64,000 nt of DNA from Siphonodentalium dalli (GCA_032622095.1 CP136069.1:64937319-65001318); one strand, 5' to 3'; numbered from the stretch's first letter, positions 43,362 to 53,789 are shown. Numbers and translations: made by a program. Notes: a model not told the origin generated them from the sequence alone.

Positions 43362-43602
43362 TTGCCACATGATACGCCAGCTCTTGGAATTACTATATCC
43401 GTGTCTATAGGATAGGGATTCATTCTTGAACCTCGACACCACAAACACACATACGTTAGCCTACCCATTGTGCTTACCGGCAGAACGTTAGCCTACCCAT
43501 TGTGCTTATCGGCAGCACATGTTATTGGAACAAAAAAATTATAAAACTATACTGGACTCATCATTGTTCCCGTTCTTCTTCTTTTTTTTATTTTCTTTTT
43601 TT
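43362..43602. other. Short direct duplication, otherwise unclassified
   Basis: ACGTTAGCCTACCCATTGTG + CTTA(C/T)CGGCAG occurs twice at about 43453-43515. No other feature. Confidence 0.6.
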
Positions 43603-44270
43603 TTTATGTCACATTAAAGGCAAAAACATGAGGGATTAACCCTTTACCCAACAAACCGGCCAAATAAAGCTTCAACAGCCTAAAATATCTTCGGTCTGAC
43701 TCAATAGAACCATACAAATATGAATATCATTGGAACCGTTCCTTGACCACATTGTGATAGTTACAGTTATGCCCTGTGCCAATGCATTCTCTTATATATG
43801 CGAGTCGACCATAGGTCGCCTCGCATATATAAGAGAATGCATTGGCCTAAAAAAAATCTTTTTTTAACACTTTTTACCATTTTTCTTACATTCTTTAACA
43901 ATTTTATAATTTTTAATGTGTTAAGCCAATGCATTCTCTTATATATGCGAGGCGACCTATGGTCGACTCGCATATATAAGAGAATGCATTGGCACAGGGC
44001 CGTTCTGTTGGGTAAAGGGTTAAGGAGAGGTGCCTCTCGGCCCTTTCGAGAATCCCGGGCTAGCCACCCAAACCACTCACTCTACTATTGTTCCCGTACA
44101 CTGCCATCTTCACATTTACCACTGGACAATCGGACATACACATAGTAAATTCTAATCTCAACAAACATGTGGGAATCACGCTGTCGGGGGCCAAATTGTC
44201 CAATGGTCAGATTGTTTTCGATGGCCAAGAAAATCTCATTTGGCCAAACCTTTGGCCAATAAGTTTCTAG
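43603..44270 (+). mobile_element. Interspersed repeat with Helitron-like 3' end, MITE inserted
   Basis: AAAGGCAAAAACATGAGGGA + TTAA and, after the MITE, AATCCCGGGCTAGCC match the window's left edge (minus strand). At the right end a perfect hairpin TTGGCCAAACCTTTGGCCAA is followed by TAAGTTT and CTAG at 44267-44270, then T, the layout of a Helitron 3' terminus. Whether the left part and the hairpin belong to one element cannot be decided here. Confidence 0.5.
43640..44019 (+). mobile_element. TTAA-flanked piggyBac-like MITE, copy 3
   Basis: TTAA at 43636-43639 and 44020-44023. The termini are CCCTTTACCCAACAAACCGG and, inverted, CCCTTTACCCAACAGAACGG. Two inverted hairpin modules at 43776-43845 and 43925-43994 are separated by an AT-rich spacer. 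Its insertion point is defined by the related empty site at 50-53. Confidence 0.95.
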
Positions 44271-44480
44271 TCTATAGTCAGTAATTACCTATCCCAAGAT
44301 CACGTTCGCAATAAAACCTTTACATATACTGACAGTTTATCAGCCGTTTCTGGTCTATGTGTGTTTGGATGACAATTTAACATAAATAACAGTAATATTA
44401 TATACCGTTCGAATGAAACTGAGTTTAAAAAGATACATATAGTTTTAGTATTAATTTTGAGAGAAATATTTCCCATAACG

Positions 44481-44505
44481 CCCCCCCCCCCCCCCCCCCC
44501 CCCCC
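44481..44505 (+). repeat. Poly-C run
   Basis: A run of about 25 cytosines. It resembles the ends of G/C-terminal elements, but no partner G end or duplication is evident nearby. Confidence 0.9.
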
Positions 44506-44624
44506 AATAAGGATTTTATAAAATAAAAAGCCCCAACACCCGAGTGGCAAACAAGCAGAAAAAAATGTGAAATACATCAGTCTATCGGCAAAAATCCGCA
44601 TAGGGGGAGGAAGGATATATGGTA

Positions 44625-44737
44625 GCTCAAGGTCTATTATACTGGCTACCACGAACCCCACTCGCCTAGACGAAGCCGTGTCATATAGCGTTGCGTGGGT
44701 GCTGGCTTTAAACATTGGAGAAAACATCACAGAAGTC
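44625..44737 (+). pseudogene. Degenerate duplicate of GABBR1-like exon 4
   Basis: ACTGGCTACCACGAACCCCA + CTCGCCTA at 44641 aligns with ACTGGTTATCCTGAAGCCCC + CTTCGCCTA of exon 4. Next, GAAGCCGTGT aligns with GATGCAGTGT, and further right AAAACATCACAGAAGT (44721-44736) is identical to the end of exon 4 and its splice junction. Immediately upstream CTCAAGGTC resembles TCAAAGGTC of the exon. Insertions of about 15 bp and single-base shifts destroy the frame, and the donor reads GTCAGC instead of GTAAGT. It is a dead tandem exon copy inside intron 4. Confidence 0.65.
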
Positions 44738-45708
44738 AGCTGGCTTCATGTCCTCGGGATGATTCGTCATCATTTATTTATCAAGAAGCGAGATGTCGTA
44801 AATCATTTGGCTTCATTTCGTCAGCTGAGTGCTATAGCACCCTTTATCTTATACCGGTTGGAGATATTACCCATGCATTATATACTTCATCTATAACACA
44901 TACGTACATGTCAAATATAGACTGATTAGAGCTGACTTGATCGAGACATACAAATTTCTTCGAGGGCACTACAACATAGACACTACAAAATTCTTTCAAA
45001 TAAACGAAAACCATATCATGTAAACTGAAATTACAGCCGCGCGCGCAGTCAAATGATGTTAGGAAGTATTACTTCTCACATAGAGATTGTCATGAATTGG
45101 AACAGTTTACCGGAATATGTGGTTGAAACTCCAACACCTCCATTTTACCGAAATGTTGGACAATCACCTCAGACACAGAAAGATATCTTACCGATTTCCT
45201 TAACTGAAGACGATCCTTATATGGTAGCAAATCAAAGTTTATAGTTGACTTTTAGTGATGTATTGTGATATAACATGTAAATTGTACTCGCAATTGGAAC
45301 AAAAGTCCAGTTGGATTTGTTCCTTTAATTAAATATATATAATCCCGGCACAGTCGGACTGGCGGCTGACCTAAAAAATGGCATGAACGGAATATAAGCT
45401 GTGTGACCCAGCATGACTCATTAGCAACGTTGAGTTACATCGAAAGTAGGTTACAGGAAATAAATAATTATTTGTTGAATCAGTTGTATATATATTTACA
45501 ATGGAACAAATTCCTGTGATTAAATGTTGATATATGACACAAAAGTGTCTTGTATATAGAACTGTTTCCCAGTCGCTAGAAATTGATACGCGAACTATAT
45601 TCTTTCTTCGACTCGAACTTAAAACCGTATTACGCACTGTAGCTGCTATTCCCCGGCGTTTATTCCCGCATTTATATTATCAGATCTAGAGACTTATACG
45701 GCACAGCA
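44738..45708. other. No supported feature (intron 4)
   Basis: Unclassified DNA. The frame at 45053-45244 has no recognisable motif. Confidence 0.5.
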
Positions 45709-46765
45709 TTGTTGATTGTTGATTGTTTATTAGCAAAGCCAACAGTTAAGTTGTAACATGCAATAACATATATACATACTATACACAAGGCACACATAAC
45801 ATATAAGTCATATCAATAAAAATACATACACACACAATTATATTGTAATCCATGATGCCATTTACATTAAAGTGGTATCCTTTTTAAAGATAGTTTTATA
45901 AATATGCTTACTTTTTTAAGAAGGCTCAAATATTCAATTGAGAGCAAACGATGAAATTTATTCCTGTTAGGGTTCTCCCAGTAATATTTGGGAATGTGGA
46001 TTTCGCGTAAATCTTGTAAATTTTGGCATAGGATTATAAAGTGATATTCGTCGCAAGGACTGTTCTCACATAAAAAACACATTAAATTGTCTGCGGAATT
46101 TGTGGTTTCTTTTGTCCATCTATTTTTTTCTACTGATAATTTATGATTAGATGTTCTGATTTTCAATAGGTAATTAGACAAATGAGATGGCAAATAAACT
46201 AAATAGCTACTCATTTCATGGACTGCTTTATGTCTCTGTAAAATATGGCGCGCGATGAAGTAGAAGCATTCAGATTTTCAAAGAGGTGGTGCTCATACTG
46301 CTTAATCAGTAGCGATTTATGTTGCTCAACTCTGTTTTGCTCAGCGCTGATTGGTTTGTCCACACATGTTCCATGTGTATAGGTCATGTAGAATTCCTTC
46401 TACAAAACATACCCAATTCATCTTATTTTGCAGTTTTGTATCCCTCTCGTTTATATATCTGAGTAAAAGAAATATATTCTTGGCTAGCTCTGATCCTTCG
46501 TGTGAAACTAGCTTGGACCAGTATGCTAGAGTCCTGTATTTTATTTCAATCAATATAGGATATCTACCAAGTTCGGCATAAACCATGTAATTAGGCGTAC
46601 TAGATATCATTGAGCTAGGTAACTATTTTACAAAATTTCAAATGGAGCGTCTCGAGACTTTGAACTTTTTCAAAGCACCAAACTTCACTTCCATACAACA
46701 TAAAATTGGCATAACCATAGCATCGACTAACTTGAATAAGATATATAAATCGTATATACTTAGCG
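45709..46765 (-). mobile_element. LINE 3' fragment, frameshifted
   Basis: On the minus strand, 46740-46620 reads PILLYGSE-type sequence (with frameshift) and LHLKFCK. Frame 46610-46341 has TPNYMVYAELGRYPILIEIK, and frame 46214-45867 ends with CFLCENSPCDEYHFIILCQN, a C-x2-C ... H ... C motif. This order is the usual C-terminal part of a LINE group abundant in lophotrochozoans. The 3' end is a CAATCAA-type tail (about 45710-45730). The polymerase is missing, so the copy is 5' truncated and dead. Confidence 0.85.
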
Positions 46766-46774
46766 AATGATTAT

Positions 46775-47190
46775 GGGTATGTTCACACTCTGGCAAGTTT
46801 GCACGCTATATATGGTTTGCAGACATTTGTCGTAGAAAAGGATATGATGCCAAAATATGAATGGGAACATGCATATAAAATGCTTCTGTATATCACAGCT
46901 AACTACTCTGCATTTCCACCTGTAGCGATGCTACCGGTATTTACCTGTAAATCACATGCAATTATCTCGCAAGAATCAATTATACAGGTATTTGATGGCA
47001 AATCATATATATATAGCAGCACCGTTACAAGTGGAATTACAGAAATTTTGCTTCTCATGTCGTTCGCTTTGGTAAAGATACAGTTATATATATGCATGTT
47101 TCCGTTCATATATTATGGCACCATGTGGTTTTCTAAGACGAAATGCCTGCAAAACATACCGTGCAAACTTGCCAGTGAATGAACGTACCC
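46775..47190. mobile_element. Short inverted-repeat DNA element
   Basis: GGGTATGTTCACACTCTGGC + AAGTTTGCACG is mirrored by CGTGCAAACTTGCCAGTG-type sequence ending GAACGTACCC. The immediate flanks share TAT. The interior also contains partly inverted stretches. The open frame across it (46799-47182) is not recognisable. A broken relative lies near 32000-32110. Confidence 0.75.
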
Positions 47191-47561
47191 TATGAGTGTG
47201 ACTTGATGTCTTATTGAAAACAATAGCTATTTATCTGGTGGGTCCGCTTGAACTTGTTCCATTTTAATATTGTTATATTTATTGTTGAATTTTATATTGA
47301 TTTTTCAAAAGCAGGTCATGTATTGTAATTCCAGAAAAATTATTCTCCGAACTAAATTTATTGAAGAATGTTATAATTTTACTAAGATAGCGCACCTGCC
47401 AGTTAAATGTTAAGAAAGTTCAATTATATACGTGATTTGGTTCCCGGACAACATAACTTTTGCCCCGGAGATTTGGATCGAAATCCCCATTCTAAATTCG
47501 TCACTTCATTTCCATTTAATAAACATATGTATCTCTAATTTGTTACTATGCTATTTTCCAG

Positions 47562-47667
47562 GTTGAGTTTCAGAAATCAGAAACTTGAAGACTTCAACTA
47601 CACGAGTAAATTTATATCAGATGAGATATACGCAGCCATGAACGGTACACGATTCCTCGGGGTCTCG
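47562..47667 (+). CDS. GABBR1: GABBR1-like exon 5 of window
   Basis: The acceptor is TGCTATTTTCCAG and the donor GTAAGA. The exon has 106 bp; its first base completes the Lys codon begun in exon 4. It encodes LSFRNQKLEDFNYTSKFISD and EIYAAMNGTRFLGVS. The family has RLEDFNYNN..I.D.IY.AMN...F.GVS. Possible N-glycosylation sites are NYT and NGT. It ends in phase 0. A family M MITE begins 52 bp downstream. Confidence 0.96.
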
Positions 47668-47718
47668 GTAAGATTTATATCAGCCTTCAAATGCGCAATT
47701 CAAATCGATTTGAATGTA

Positions 47719-48182
47719 TTAAAGGTACTCAATCCGATCAGAAGGTCCCCATACCATCAATATACAACAACAACATTTCTTCAAAATATGCTTTAGTTTT
47801 CGGAATCGATTTATTTCAACAAAATAATGCTAACCGCTGTCAACTATGCTATCAAATTTCCCCAAACTTGTTATTTATCAACATTTTGTTCAACAAAATA
47901 TGGCCGTATTATCACTAAAGTATCACGAAATTTGACCGTATTACCACTTAATTTTAGAGTTATCCATCTTCATCCGCAGTTTTGTCCGAGACCCTCCGTT
48001 TGACCACGTGTTTCTGGGCCACATATTATTACCCATCTCGAGAAATAAGAAACTTCAAAAATCTATATCTGATCATTCTGACCTTTGGCGGGTTGGTTCC
48101 TCGACTCGAATCAAATATTTTTTACCTCTGAAGCCAAAGAAATGGTAATTTAGGAGCGTCTGATCGGATTGAGTACCTTTAA
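47719..48182 (+). mobile_element. MITE family M, copy 3
   Basis: TTAAAGGTACTCAATCCGAT and ATCGGATTGAGTACCTTTAA bound it, and a TA dinucleotide lies directly outside both ends (GTA on the left, TACAA on the right), as for Tc1/mariner-type MITEs. The interior is about 90 percent like copy 1 by eye. Confidence 0.85.
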
Positions 48183-48275
48183 TACAATAGTCGTATATCT
48201 ACGTGAATACATATATGATCAGTTTATACTGTTTCCAAATAAATAGACATGACATAACATATTCTGTGTAGTTGT

Positions 48276-48660
48276 CGGTGTTTTGTGACGATTCTCAGTG
48301 GTTCGCGGCGATTATCAGTGGTTCGCGGTGATTCTCAGTGGTTCGCGGTGATTCTCAGTGGTACGCGGTGATCCTCGGTGGTTCGCGGCGATTCTCAGTG
48401 GTTCGCGGTGATTCTCAGTGGTACGCGGTGATTCTCAGTGATTCGCGGTGATTCTCAGTGGTTCGCGGTGATTCTCAGTGATTCGTGGGCGATTCTCAGT
48501 GGTTCGCGGTGATTCTCAGTGATTCGTGGCGATTCTTAGTGGTTCGCGGTGATTCTCAGTGGTTCGCGGTGATTCTCGGTGGTTCGCGGCGATTATCAGT
48601 GGTTCGCGGTGATTCTCGGTGGTTCGCGATGATTCTCAGTTGTTCGTGGTCATTCTTGGT
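48276..48660 (+). repeat. 20-bp tandem repeat, about 19 units
   Basis: The unit is GTGGTTCGCGGTGATTCTCA with single-base variants (GCGGCG, GTACGC, CTCGGT). The following sequence, GGTCAGTCTCCAGG ... ATTACTCCGCTCCACGC, is a related uninterrupted copy of the insertion site of the element at 52559. Confidence 0.95.
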
Positions 48661-49581
48661 TAGCCCTGGTCAGTCTCCAGGATTTATGATTTTATGTCTA
48701 TCCATATTACTCCGCTCCACGCAAGTTCACTGTTAGACCATGTCACGAATCTCTACTCTGGCTAACGCCGTATAGTGATCACATTCCACCAGTACAAAAC
48801 CTGTGAACGTTTTTGAAGTTTTGACAGGGAGTCATAAAATGGAGAATTATGCCATTCGAGTTACCGTTCTTGAAATCGCATCTGTTGCGTGTCTTTTATC
48901 GACGGCCGTTCGCGAACATTATTAAGTTGCAAACAAAACATGTTACCTGCAAAAGGAAGGCCCGTTATAACCGATTCAGAAAAAGGAGAAAGAAACAAGA
49001 GTCATAAAGCGTCAAGTATTTTTATAGAGAATGAGATTGTTCGATGGAAGAGATTGATGGCATCAATCGAAACTGTGAGCAATGACTTCCGGTTCTTCCA
49101 GCGACCTGCGTCTTCTCCGGTGAAGGTCAAACCATGGCGCGTAGTTTGAAATCGTAATAATTTTGTTTACAAGATCAATATTTTCTTCGCTAAATTAGGT
49201 TTATACGAAACTCAAATAATTTAGTCATGCACTTCACTTTAGGTGAAGGTCCCAACTCAATAGTGCACGATTTAAGTGACATTGTGAGCGATTCCGTCGC
49301 TTGTATATAGATATACAATTATGGAATTTCTCCTATATGTAATTCATTCAATGTTTATTGTGATATCGGTTCACAAAAGTCACAGAAAATACATGCAATC
49401 TCGAGCTGGGACCACCCCTACTGTGAATTAGATTATTGAGGAACAAGTATTAAGAAAAAAAATATATTCCCTGCTTTGTTTGTTCAATGTTATAAATTTC
49501 CCTGTAAAAATCGGTCAGAACATCAAAAAGTTCCAAGGTTTTATATACTGATGGAATATATATGATCTCCAAGGGCGTTAA
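48661..49581. other. No supported gene (intron 5)
   Basis: The open frame 48889-49149 has no recognisable motif or splice context. No bounded element. Confidence 0.5.
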
Positions 49582-49951
49582 CCTTTTACCCAACAGAACG
49601 GCCCTGTGCCAATGCATTCTCTTATATATGCGAGTCGACCATAGGTCGCCTCGCATATATAAGAGAATGCATTGGCTTAACACATTAAAAATTATAAAAT
49701 TGTTAAAGAATGTAAGAAAAAATGGTAAAAAGTGTTTTTTAGGCCAATGCATTCTCTTATATATGCGAGGCGACCTATGGTCGACTCGCATATATAAGAG
49801 AATGCATTGGCACGTATAACCATCACAATGTGGTCAATGAGCCTGTTCCAATGATATCCATATTTGTATGGTTCTATTGAGACAGACCGAAGATATTTTA
49901 GGCTGTTGAAGCTTTATTTGGCCGGTTTTGGCCGGTTTGTTGGGTAAATGG
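49582..49951 (-). mobile_element. TTAA-flanked piggyBac-like MITE, copy 4
   Basis: TTAA at 49578-49581 and 49952-49955. The termini are CCTTTTACCCAACAGAACGG and, inverted, CCATTTACCCAACAAACCGG. Two inverted hairpin modules at 49606-49675 and 49742-49811. Same orientation as copy 2. Confidence 0.93.
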
Positions 49952-49955
49952 TTAA

Positions 49956-50310
49956 CCAGAGTAGAGATTCATGTCATGATCTAGTTCACAGTTAGTCACC
50001 GCGATAAGAAAATCTCAGCCAATCCTGTGATCTAGAGTGGGCTTATTGTGGTTCCCCGGTGTTAAATTGAGTGTTTTGCTTATCACCCACTCTGTACGCA
50101 CTGTATATAGGCATATACTTTTCTCTCTAATAGGGGGTTACTTTTCATTTACGGTTAAGAAATAATCAGAAATCCGCTCTCCAAAATGATTGCGTTCGAG
50201 AAATATTACGTTGGATCAGAGTTGTAATGTTTGATAGCCCCATCTGAACACGCCACATCACGTTACTGCATTCTGGGTTATTTAGCGAATTGTTTCGTTT
50301 TATTTTTCAG
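49956..50310. other. No supported feature (intron 5 end)
   Basis: Unclassified intronic DNA up to the exon 6 acceptor. Confidence 0.5.
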
Positions 50311-50374
50311 GGTAATGTTGCGTTCTCGTCAGAGGGAGACAGAATCACGCTGACGAAGATTGAGCAAATGATAA
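50311..50374 (+). CDS. GABBR1: GABBR1-like exon 6 of window
   Basis: The acceptor is TTTTATTTTTCAG and the donor GTAAGT. The exon has 64 bp coding GNVAFSSEGDRITLTKIEQM + I, then one base of the next codon. The family has GVSG.V.F...G.R...T.IEQ at this position, so exon 5 plus exon 6 recreate GVS-G-V-F without a gap. Confidence 0.92.
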
Positions 50375-50480
50375 GTAAGTTTAACGTATTCTTCTGCAAA
50401 AAAAAAACGAAGCTCTTTGCTCACCTGAACGGTTTCGTGAAATTGGACACCTTTCGCATAACGAACTATACGACAAAATG

Positions 50481-51206
50481 ATAACAATCATGAAAAGCTA
50501 ATTGTAGAATTGACGACCCCGAGTCCGTTTGTGTTGTTATCCGGTGATAGTGTTTCGGAAGACTCGCGTGTTTCACGACGAAGAATTACATGTTTGCCAC
50601 TAATAGATCATATTAATTAAGGCAATTTAATTACATAATCTCGGAGTCATCTCCCACATTGGGGAGCTGAGAAACCATCGCGAACTTATTACTATATGAT
50701 GTATTTGTGAGTTTTGTTGAAAATCCAAAACCGTATCGTAACAACGAATAGGGAAAACGACAACGAATAGAAAGAACACAATGCCAAACATACATGGGCA
50801 CGCGAGCTTTGCCTGCAATCACCGAGGCTATCCCATTGACTATTATACAAATATATTTACACACTAAGTGTGATTATCACTAAATCCAGCATTTCGATTG
50901 GTCGGCGCCCACGTGACTAGTCGCAATTATTTCTCGGTGAACGCACAACAGCGCATAACTGCAGCCTCATAATTACATCGACGCGTCATAGGTTTTGGAA
51001 AGACGAACGCGTAATGTTTTGGGCGCATTTGGACTCGCGCAGGATTGACTTAATAAATCATCGGGTTTCAATATAAAGAGAAATTGTTCCTGTTAACTTT
51101 TGCCAAGGGTGCTATGGGATATTTTGGGCTGGTTTTGTCACGATACACTTTTCGATTTAAATACATTTACAAACGTGGCTTTTTCGCTAAATGTTTATAA
51201 ATATAA
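50481..51206. other. No supported feature (intron 6)
   Basis: Unclassified intronic DNA. Confidence 0.5.
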
Positions 51207-51345
51207 GGATTAACTGTCATGTGGACTGTTTTTATGGAGATGTAACCGTGATGTAAGTGGTCATAACTTGTATGTAAAACCCGACCGCTTACCTCACGGT
51301 TACATTTCCAGAAAAACAGTCCACATGACAGTTAATCCTTATGTA
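51207..51345. repeat. Inverted repeat with arms of about 55 bp
   Basis: AAGGATTAACTGTCATGTGG + ACTGTTTTTATGG pairs with CAGAAAAACAGTCCACATGA + CAGTTAATCCTT. Within it GTAACCGTGA...GTAAG pairs with CTTACCTCACGGTTAC. Confidence 0.85.
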
Positions 51346-51351
51346 ATTGCA

Positions 51352-51432
51352 CGGCTTGTCGTTGACCATGTCTCCCGTTTGGGGAACTGTTCTTCCTCCG
51401 AGGACCACAATTTTGAGTCAACGACAAGCAGT
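51352..51432. repeat. Short hairpin CTTGTCGTTGA/TCAACGACAAG
   Basis: Eleven-base arms with about 55 bp between, next to the larger inverted repeat. Confidence 0.6.
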
Positions 51433-52550
51433 CCAATATTAATTATATTTTATCGAACGTTCTTCATGCTGTCTCGGATGCCATAATTTCAAACAATCTA
51501 CAAACAGATCATGTTAACTAGTGAACAATTTAATACGTTTTCTTCATAAAACAAACTGAAAATTCATTAAAAAAATTAGTTTTGTGAGAACTTAGGAAAT
51601 TAACATAAAGTGATGTTGTGACCATCGAAAACAGAAACAGGGTAAATCCTCACATCAAACATGTATACAATAATCACAAATAGCATAAACTATTTGTTTA
51701 CGATCATGTACATGAAATGTGCTAAGTTGTCGATTACATGCAAAGACATTTCGGACAAATAATGTTGAACTTTTCCAGCGAGGTGGAGAAGACTTTCAAA
51801 TTACCTCCCCGGAATAGCATGCTAAAATAGATTTTTGGATTTCCCCAGCAATAATGGGTGTGCTAAAATGAGGAAGCGGACCATCATGTTTAGGATGGAC
51901 CTATCGGAAATAGTGAATGTCAAGCAACCAATCACAAGCGTGGAATGGACTTTGTTAGGCACATGAGATAAAATCTAGCCTGATAATAACATAATTAAGT
52001 ACAAAATAATCACTGCAAACAGAACTCTATCACCTGGCAAGAAGATTGAACGCCACAATTTTTCCACAAACGGACTTGTAATATTCAATTCTGCGAAAAC
52101 GTTTTTGGACTGACTGAAAAATTCACGACTACTATAAGCTATTTGTAATTCTTATCAGTAGTAGTTAATTATGCGAAACGTGCCATGTTACTCTCTCTTA
52201 GCAACATACTAGGGTGATTGAGAGAGTGGTTCACAGTGACCCACTCAACACCGAAAGCTTGACTTAGCGATCGATATGGTGTAATCAACGTATTTTATCC
52301 AAACCTCAGAAAATACGACCATGAATCACGGCCACACATCATGGATCACAGTCTATAGGTGTATATTAAGCAACTGGAATCGCATTGCATAGTTCTACAA
52401 TTTCCACAAAATTATTATTTTCGCGGTCAAGATAAAACAATTAGCAATATTGAGTTAATATTATTATAAAATAAATCGGAATGGCGTGAACTATTCCAAT
52501 TAGTTGTCATTGGTTCGCGGTAATTCTGGAATTGATAAGCCCTGGTCAGT
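51433..52550. other. Repeat scraps only (intron 6)
   Basis: 51960-52070 resembles 31610-31720. 52147-52188 (GTAATTCTTATCAGTAGTAG + TTAATTATGCGAAACGTG) is a related uninterrupted version of the hAT insertion site at 60.7/61.4 kb. Confidence 0.55.
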
Positions 52551-52558
52551 CTCCATGA

Positions 52559-53152
52559 GGGACTTCGAGATCGGCTGCAGCTTCGGTCATAGCCGATATA
52601 TATCATAAATATGTCTGTGCATGTCTACATCCGAGGACTCTCGAACCACGATGACCGCGGCTGCAGCCGCAACGAATGCCACTTTCAGTATCCAGTACAA
52701 ACATGAATTCCCTGTAATTTAATCATCGAATTTGAGGGTCTGGTCTCATAAACTGTATAGGGTTATCTGTTGATCGGACCCGATGCTGTATATTTTAAAC
52801 TTTAAGAGCATCAATAAACATTATTTTATAGAGGCCTAGGCATCGACGTATAAAAAAAACCCATCGAATTATCCATAAACTCCACCTTTCCAAAAATAGT
52901 TTCATAAAATTAGACAGATAAGTGTTCGAACCATCGAACCCAAAGATAAAAATCTACATGTATCAACTACACATTCACTTTTTTCATTCATTCAATAATT
53001 GTCCGCATTTGTCATTTATTCAGTCCGCCATTTTGGATTTGATCGGTAGTACGGGAACTCGCAACCAGGATTTGCTGGAAACGTGAAGTCACATACCATG
53101 GTCATCGGTAACTTCGAGGTCCCATCTCCGGCTGCAGCCGATCTCGAAGTCA
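52559..53152. mobile_element. Inverted-repeat DNA element with 8-bp TSD
   Basis: The ends GGGACTTCGAGATCGGCTGC and, inverted, TGACTTCGAGATCGGCTGCA are flanked by CTCCATGA on both sides (52551-52558 and 53153-53160). Additional GGCTGCAGCC palindromes lie inside. An 8-bp duplication fits hAT or P-type elements; the superfamily is unassigned. Confidence 0.87.
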
Positions 53153-53160
53153 CTCCATGA

Positions 53161-53603
53161 TCTCTGTTGATTCATATTAATCCGCTCCACGCACTGAAGT
53201 TCACGGAAGATCACCGCGAAAAAGTTACTGTGGATCCTGGTGATCCACAGGCTGTGGGCCTCGTGTGGTCCACGCGGCGTTGAGTGTTTTGCTTATAGTA
53301 CACTATTCGCGTACTGTACATGCATTTAATGCCACTCCATATGACGTCAAGATGTTATTATGTTCTCCTTCTTGGGAGAGAATGTATACATATTATTTAC
53401 AGCATGATTTACAAGTAATGTGAACATTTAAGAGCGAAAGAAAGCATATGGACGCGGTAAATATATAAAATATGTAACAATAGTATTATTTTCTAGGCAA
53501 ATATAGATAATAAAAGTGAGAAAAAAAAATAAAGAGAGAAAATGTGTATGTGTTATCCAGATTTTCAGTTAACCGATGTATACTAATAATAAATTATATT
53601 CAG
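53161..53603. other. No supported feature (intron 6 end)
   Basis: The first part (ATTCATATTAATCCGCTCCA + CGCA) continues the repeat interrupted by the element at 52559. The rest is unclassified. Confidence 0.5.
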
Positions 53604-53681
53604 ATGGAACATACTACAAGCTGGGGTACTACGACTCTGTTGCGAAAAATCTGACTTGGAACAATAAGGAACATTGGGAAG
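53604..53681 (+). CDS. GABBR1: GABBR1-like exon 7 of window
   Basis: The acceptor is AATTATATTCAG and the donor GTAAGT. The exon has 78 bp; two bases complete the Asn codon begun in exon 6. It encodes NGTYYKLGYYDSVAKNLTWN + NKEHWE and one further base (G). The family has GG.Y.KIGYYDS....L.W....KW.GG. Possible N-glycosylation sites are NGT and NLT. The following exon, leading to the first membrane helix, was not found in the remaining 10.3 kb. Confidence 0.95.
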
Positions 53682-53789
53682 GTAAGTTTGAGAGTATTAT
53701 ATGAAATATTCTCTACATATACATGTAAGACGTCAGATTCTTTCTGTCCGAGGAATATAGAAGCAAAGTTTCATTTTATCCCGTTCTAT

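Larger units (their letters stand above)
14381..53681 (+). other. GABBR1: GABA-B receptor subunit 1-like gene, partial (7 internal exons)
   Basis: Seven plus-strand exons splice to one continuous frame covering the second lobe of the Venus-flytrap ligand-binding domain. Introns are 2243, 20923, 3153, 6362, 2643 and 3229 bp; all begin GT and end AG. Codon phases across the junctions are 0, 0, 2, 0 and 1, and every junction rejoins a codon consistent with the family. The product is a class C GPCR subunit at the neuronal plasma membrane. In vertebrates subunit 1 binds GABA and subunit 2 couples to Gi/o. The first lobe lies left of the window or is unseen, and the membrane domain lies right of it. 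No frame break is seen in these exons. Confidence 0.93.

Noticed and set aside
44457-44737. Active alternative exon 4
   Set aside because: Frame-breaking indels and a poor donor (GTCAGC) argue against function, so it is listed as a pseudo-exon.
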